Assembly (NCBI RefSeq): GCF_016127315.1
Contig: NZ_CP065997.1
Coordinates: forward strand, 3,534,001 to 3,598,000
DNA length: 64,000 bases
Reading direction: 5' to 3'
Source: Achromobacter deleyi
GTDB lineage: Bacteria; Pseudomonadota; Gammaproteobacteria; Burkholderiales; Burkholderiaceae_B
The notes under the pieces were generated by a model that searched no databases, had not been told where the DNA came from, and saw only the letters and a list, made by a program, of their open reading frames with translations. Made by a program: the position numbers and the translations under genes. Positions 60,397 through 64,000 of this stretch are shown in pieces (position 1 is the first letter of the stretch; the number at the start of each line of letters is the position of its first letter).

Positions 60397-61587
60397 TCGC
60401 GACCGCGGAGCGGCGACCCACGGCGTACCGGCGCGGGCGCTGGCCGGCGATGCGCCGGCATGGCCCGCGCGGCGTGGTTTCCTGGCCCGCAGCGCGGGGG
60501 CGCGCTCGGCGCGGCGCTGGGGTGGCCGGGCCTGGCGTTGGCCAGCGCCGGCGACGGCGCGCAGGCACGCTATCTGGCGGCGCGGCAACGCGCTGGCCGC
60601 GACGAAGCGGTGGTGCTGGATGGCGCCGGGCAGGATCGGCGCGTGGTGCCGATGCCGGCGCGCGGCCACAGTTTTGCGATCGACGCGGCGTCCGAACGCG
60701 CCGTGGTGTTCGGTCGCCAGCCGGGCTTTTTCGCCCTGGCCTTCGACCTGCGCGGCGAGCGCGCGCCGCTCGAACTGTCGTTGTCCGACGACCGCCATTT
60801 TTTTGGGCATGGCGCTTATTTCGACGGCGCCCGGCTGCTGGCCGCCACCGAGAACGATTTCGACGGCGGCCGTGGCGTGCTGGGCATCTACGATGCCACG
60901 CCGGGCGGCGCCTACCGCCGTATCGGCGAATACGACACGGGCGGCATCGGGCCGCACGAGGTGGTGTTGATGCCGGACGGGAGGACGCTGTGCGTGGCCA
61001 ACGGCGGCATCCTGACGCACCCCGATTACGGCAAGCTGGAACTGAACCTGGACACCATGCGGCCGTCATTGGCGTACCTGGACGCGACGAGTGGCGATCT
61101 GCTGGAAAAAGTGGAACTGCCCCCCGAGCTGCATCGGCTGTCGATCCGCCACCTGGCGCTGGCAGCGGATGACAGCGTCTGGTTCGGCTGCCAGTACATG
61201 GGCCCCGCCGGCGATCGGCCGGCCCTGGTAGGCCGCCACCGGCGCGGCGCGGCGCTGGAACTGTTCGCCGGCCCGGCGCCGGCGCTGCGCGAAATGCGCA
61301 ACTACATCGGCTCGGTGACCGCGGATGCGGCCGGGGCCGTCATCGCCACCTCCAGCCCGGTGGGGGGACAGGTGCTGTACTGGGACGCGGCCAGCGGCCG
61401 CTGCCTGGGCGAGACGCGGCTGGCCGATGGTTGCGGCGTGGCCCCGGCGCCGGTGAGCGGTTTCCTGATCAATAGCGGCTTGGGGGCGATGCTGCACGCC
61501 GATGCCTCAGGCATCGAACGGCCGCTGCTGGCGCCGTCGCGTGAACGCGCCTGGGACAACCACTTCCGCAAGGTCGCGGGCACCTGA
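60386..61587 (+). pseudogene. DUF1513-family protein with a one-base frameshift
   Basis: Start ATG at 60386 (MATDRDRGAATHG) overlaps the imelysin stop by 11 bases and gives a Tat signal ARRGFLARSAG at 60461-60490. The frame then needs one more G in the run at 60496-60500 to continue as GGALGAALGWPGLALA, the rest of the signal peptide, and a well-preserved DUF1513 domain (about 340 residues: PMPARGHSFAIDAASERAVV, FGHGAYFDGARLLAATENDF, GIGPHEVVLMPDGRTLCVANG). As written, only a start at 60460 inside the wrong frame would express it. Either the gene is broken, or a base was missed in the assembly, or the G run is phase-variable. Confidence 0.8.
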
Positions 61588-61745
61588 AGTCCGGGGCCGG
61601 GCGATGGCGCGGACCGCGCATGCCGTGCCCTCTGCCGCGCCCGCTCCTTACAAAGCTTGACACACCGGACGCCCGCCGCGCCCCTTTCCGCAGGACGCAT
61701 CTGATAAAGTTTTCGGTTGTCTTTTTGCAAGAGGGAGCGATAACG

Positions 61746-62579
61746 ATGGAAGACGCCTTGAAGGAATTCAACGCCTGGGCCCCGCGCCTGGTGGACCTGG
61801 GCATCAATTTGCTGGTTGCCTTGCTGATCCTGGTCATCGGCTGGTGGGTCTCGGCGCTGCTGGGCCGCTGGGTGCGACGCATCGCCACCCGTTCCAGCAA
61901 GATCGATCCGACCATCGTGCCGATGTTCTACAGCACCGTGGTCTGGACGGTGCGCATCTTCACGTTGATCGCGGTGCTGGCGCGCTTCGGGGTGCAGACC
62001 GCCAGCCTGATCGCGGTGCTCGGCGCCGCCGGCCTGGCCGTCGGCCTGGCGCTGCAGGGCACGCTGCAGAACATCGCCGCCGGCATCATGCTGCTGATCC
62101 TGCGGCCGGTGCGCGCCGGCGAATACGTCGGCCTGAGCACCGGCGCCGAAGGCACGGTCGAAGAGGTCGGCCTGTTCCTGACGCGCCTGATCCAGGTCGA
62201 TGGCATCCACCTGACGCTGCCCAACAGCACCGTCTGGAACGCCACCATCACCAACTACAGCCGCAACAAGACGCGCCGCCTGGATATCCCGGTGCCGGTG
62301 CGCTATGGCGACGACCTGAACGCGGTGCTGGCCAAGCTGCAGGGCATCGTCGCGGCCAACCCCAATGCGCTGCAGGATCCGCAGCCGATGGTCAAGGTGG
62401 TGGACTACAAGGAAAACGGCGTGGTCGTGAACGTGCGCGTCTGGGCCGAGGCCGGCAAGTACTGGGACCTGCGCTGGGGCCTGTACCAGGAAATCCGCAG
62501 CTCGCTGGAGGCCGCCGGTTTCCAGGCGCCGATCCCGCTGCGCGAGATCCAGAATCCGAAGACGGGCGCGCCGGCCTGA
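61746..62579 (+). CDS. Small-conductance mechanosensitive channel (MscS family)
   Basis: 277 residues, close to E. coli MscS. Three N-terminal membrane helices; the pore helix GLAVGLALQGTLQNIAAGIM has the conserved Gly/Ala pattern and Gln-Asn; the beta domain (TVEEVGLFLTRLIQVDGIHL, LPNSTVWNATITNYSRNKTR) and the C-terminal alpha-beta cage follow. It opens on hypo-osmotic stress. Start ATG after GAGGGAGC. A strong terminator follows. Confidence 0.95.
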   Translation: MEDALKEFNAWAPRLVDLGINLLVALLILVIGWWVSALLGRWVRRIATRSSKIDPTIVPMFYSTVVWTVRIFTLIAVLARFGVQTASLIAVLGAAGLAVGLALQGTLQNIAAGIMLLILRPVRAGEYVGLSTGAEGTVEEVGLFLTRLIQVDGIHLTLPNSTVWNATITNYSRNKTRRLDIPVPVRYGDDLNAVLAKLQGIVAANPNALQDPQPMVKVVDYKENGVVVNVRVWAEAGKYWDLRWGLYQEIRSSLEAAGFQAPIPLREIQNPKTGAPA

Positions 62580-62594
62580 ACCCCGGCGCCAACG

Positions 62595-62632
62595 AAAAGG
62601 GCGTTCGCGCAATGCGCGGACGCCCTTTTTTT
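62595..62632 (+). terminator. Intrinsic terminator of the MscS gene
   Basis: GGGCGTTCGCGC-AAT-GCGCGGACGCCC (12-base arms, one G-T wobble) followed by eight Ts, 19 bases past the channel stop. Confidence 0.92.
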
Positions 62633-62691
62633 TCATTGCGGCCGGCGCGGGCATCGCGCCGCGCGCGGCCCGGGCGGGCCGGCGGGCCGTG

Positions 62692-63453
62692 TCAGGCCTG
62701 CACCGCGAGCCGCGCCAGCTCGGCCTTGATCCAGCCGGCGATCTCGCGCTGGCGCTGGGCCGGCATGCGGTCGATGATGGCCGTCACGCTGACCGCCAGC
62801 AACGGCGCGCCGTGCGCGTCGAGCAGCGCGCAACCCACGCCCAGCGCGCCGCGCACGGCGTGGTTGCCCACCACCGAATAGCCGCGCGCGCGGGTGTTCT
62901 CGATCAGGCGGAACATTTCCTGCGGCGTCATGCCGCCATATTCGTCGAGCCGGCTGGAATTGCGTTCGACGATGCCGCGGGCGACGTCGTCGGACAGCGC
63001 CGCCAGCAGCGCCATGCCGCCCGAGCCCACGCCCAGCGGCTGGCGCTTGCCGGCGTAGGTCGCCAGGATCTGCACCGGATAGCTGCCGATCTCGCGATGC
63101 AGGCTGATGGAATCGTCCTCGTCGCGCACCACCAGGAACACGGCGTCGCCGGTGCGGTCGGCCAGGCGCCGCAGCACCGGCAGCAGCTGGCGCACGCGCG
63201 GATCGCGCGAACGGGTGTCGGGGTCCACCGCCAGCTGGGCGCGGTATTTCTTGGTGCCCGTTACTGGCAGCACCAGGCCGGCGTCGAGCAGGGCTGCCAG
63301 CAGCCGGTAGATGGTGGGGCGCTGAATGCCCGTCAGGCGGGCAATATCGGTCACGCTGAGGCCGTCAGGCCCCTGGTCCCGCAGGGCGGCCAGAACGGCC
63401 AGCCCGCGCCGCAATGTGCGTGGGCCTGCGGCCGCGGCATCGCTGTCTTGCAT
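62692..63453 (-). CDS. IclR-family transcriptional regulator
   Basis: 253 residues. Winged helix: GPDGLSVTDIARLTGIQRPT, IYRLLAALLDAGLVL. Effector domain with VGSGGMALLAALSDDVARGI and RGYSVVGNHAVRGALGVGCA. Divergent from a Bug-family gene, so likely its regulator. IclR proteins of this group often control uptake and breakdown of aromatic or carboxylic acids. Confidence 0.93.
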   Translation of the reverse strand: MQDSDAAAAGPRTLRRGLAVLAALRDQGPDGLSVTDIARLTGIQRPTIYRLLAALLDAGLVLPVTGTKKYRAQLAVDPDTRSRDPRVRQLLPVLRRLADRTGDAVFLVVRDEDDSISLHREIGSYPVQILATYAGKRQPLGVGSGGMALLAALSDDVARGIVERNSSRLDEYGGMTPQEMFRLIENTRARGYSVVGNHAVRGALGVGCALLDAHGAPLLAVSVTAIIDRMPAQRQREIAGWIKAELARLAVQA

Positions 63454-63505
63454 GCAACTCTCTGAAAACTTGGGGGTTATTGCGGAACGGTCAAGGGAAA
63501 ACCAT

Positions 63506-63522
63506 AGTCCGTAGCGTGGACT
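63506..63522. promoter_or_regulatory. Candidate IclR operator AGTCC-N7-GGACT
   Basis: Five-base inverted repeat in the 161-base divergent spacer between the IclR and Bug genes. Confidence 0.4.
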
Positions 63523-63579
63523 CTACCTTGATGCTCCTCTCGTGTATAGATCAGAATGCAGCATCCAATAATTCAAATC

Positions 63580-63594
63580 GTCCATGTAATGGAC
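63580..63594. promoter_or_regulatory. Candidate operator GTCCAT-GTA-ATGGAC
   Basis: Perfect 15-base palindrome in the same divergent spacer, 21 bases before the Bug start codon; shares the GTCC/GGAC core with the site at 63506. Confidence 0.5.
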
Positions 63595-63614
63595 AGTATC
63601 AGCACGGAGACTAT

Positions 63615-64000
63615 ATGATGACCGGTCAAAAGCCTGGACTGCGGCGTCTTGCCGCCACGCTACTGGCTACCGCCGCAAGCGCTTTCGCCATGGGTTCCGC
63701 CCAGGCTGCCTATCCCGACAAACCTGTCCGCATCGTGGTCGGCTTTTCCGCCGGTGGCACCACCGACGTGATCGCCCGCATCATGGCCAAGGAACTGACC
63801 GAGGCCCTGGGCCAGTCGTTCGTGGTCGAGAACAAGCCCGGCGCCGGCAGCAACATCGCCACCGACATGGTCCAGCGCGCCGCGCCGGACGGCTACACGC
63901 TGCTGTTCGTGGCGGTCACCAGCGCCATCAACCAGACGCTGTACAAGAACGTCACGTTCGACCTGACGAAGGACTTCACCCCCGTGGCGCTGGGCGCCAA
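63615..64000 (+). CDS. Bug-family (tripartite tricarboxylate) substrate-binding protein, truncated by the window edge
   Basis: The first 128 residues are present. A signal peptide (MMTGQKPGLRRLAATLLATA, cleaved near AQA) leads into the Bug signature YPDKPVRIVVGFSAGGTTDV, then ENKPGAGSNIATDMVQRAAP and DGYTLLFVAVTSAINQTLYK. Bug proteins are periplasmic receptors for organic acids and are greatly expanded in Bordetella and Achromobacter. GGAG lies five bases before the first ATG; a second ATG follows at 63618. Regulated, probably, by the divergent IclR protein. Confidence 0.95.
   Translation, partial: MMTGQKPGLRRLAATLLATAASAFAMGSAQAAYPDKPVRIVVGFSAGGTTDVIARIMAKELTEALGQSFVVENKPGAGSNIATDMVQRAAPDGYTLLFVAVTSAINQTLYKNVTFDLTKDFTPVALGA

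Overview
This window is a GC-rich (visibly about two-thirds G+C) chromosomal segment from a betaproteobacterium. The family Alcaligenaceae (Bordetella/Achromobacter group) is the best guess. This rests on the dapA-bamC pair, the Bug-type periplasmic binding protein at the right edge, many LysR/IclR/GntR regulators beside small catabolic clusters, a FecI/FecR/TonB-receptor set, and a DUF6496 histone-like protein. The assignment is inference from gene content; no rRNA or tRNA gene is visible.

Layout. 0-4.1 kb: chaperone-usher fimbrial operon (major subunit, usher, chaperone, all minus). 4.6-7.3 kb: TauE/SafE permease divergent from a two-component pair, with an AT-rich palindromic promoter between. 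7.3-9.6 kb: a translationally coupled three-gene operon (PP-loop DUF3440/IbrA-like, GNAT-like, ParB/IbrB-like). 9.7-10.5 kb: mntP behind a yybP-ykoY manganese riboswitch. 10.5-19.7 kb: csaA, a beta-propeller protein, GNAT, PaiB, MFS, ArsR and several unknowns, ending with a coupled two-gene DUF1828-like operon. That operon is preceded by a structured leader and a perfect LexA box. 20-24.4 kb: housekeeping (YpfJ-like metallopeptidase, YciO, M50 protease, dapA, bamC). 24.4-25.2 kb: an 800-bp internally deleted IS4-family element sitting inside the bamC terminator. 25.4-29.6 kb: small lipoprotein, RoxA-like oxygenase coupled to mutS. 30-35 kb: Fur-box-preceded fecI-fecR and a TonB siderophore receptor. 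35-36.5 kb: two decaying genes, a micro-ORF, and an 87-residue protein under a second perfect LexA box.

36.5-44.2 kb: two LysR regulators beside oxidoreductases (NmrA-like, MDR, SDR), a mutarotase and small proteins. 44.3-46 kb: DUF6496 protein, dodecin, then a roughly 800-bp gene-free stretch holding four same-strand DnaA-box-like repeats. 46-56.2 kb: a nitrogen-compound uptake and hydrolysis block: FMN reductase, HpxZ/AtzH-like protein, and an ABC transporter-AtzG-AtzE-GntR operon with a GntR-type operator, then a LysR gene, DUF4286 protein and an MHS-family transporter. 56.4-61.6 kb: a tightly overlapping imelysin / di-haem oxidoreductase / imelysin / DUF1513 operon, whose last gene is broken by a one-base frameshift in a G run. 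61.7-64 kb: MscS channel, IclR regulator and a divergent, truncated Bug protein.

The most promising leads for undescribed biology are the SOS-box two-gene operon with its structured leader (18.4-19.9 kb), the SOS-box 87-residue protein (36.2 kb), the IbrA-GNAT-IbrB operon, and the DnaA-box-like repeat array (45.3-45.8 kb). All functional statements come from reading motifs by eye; no database search was run.
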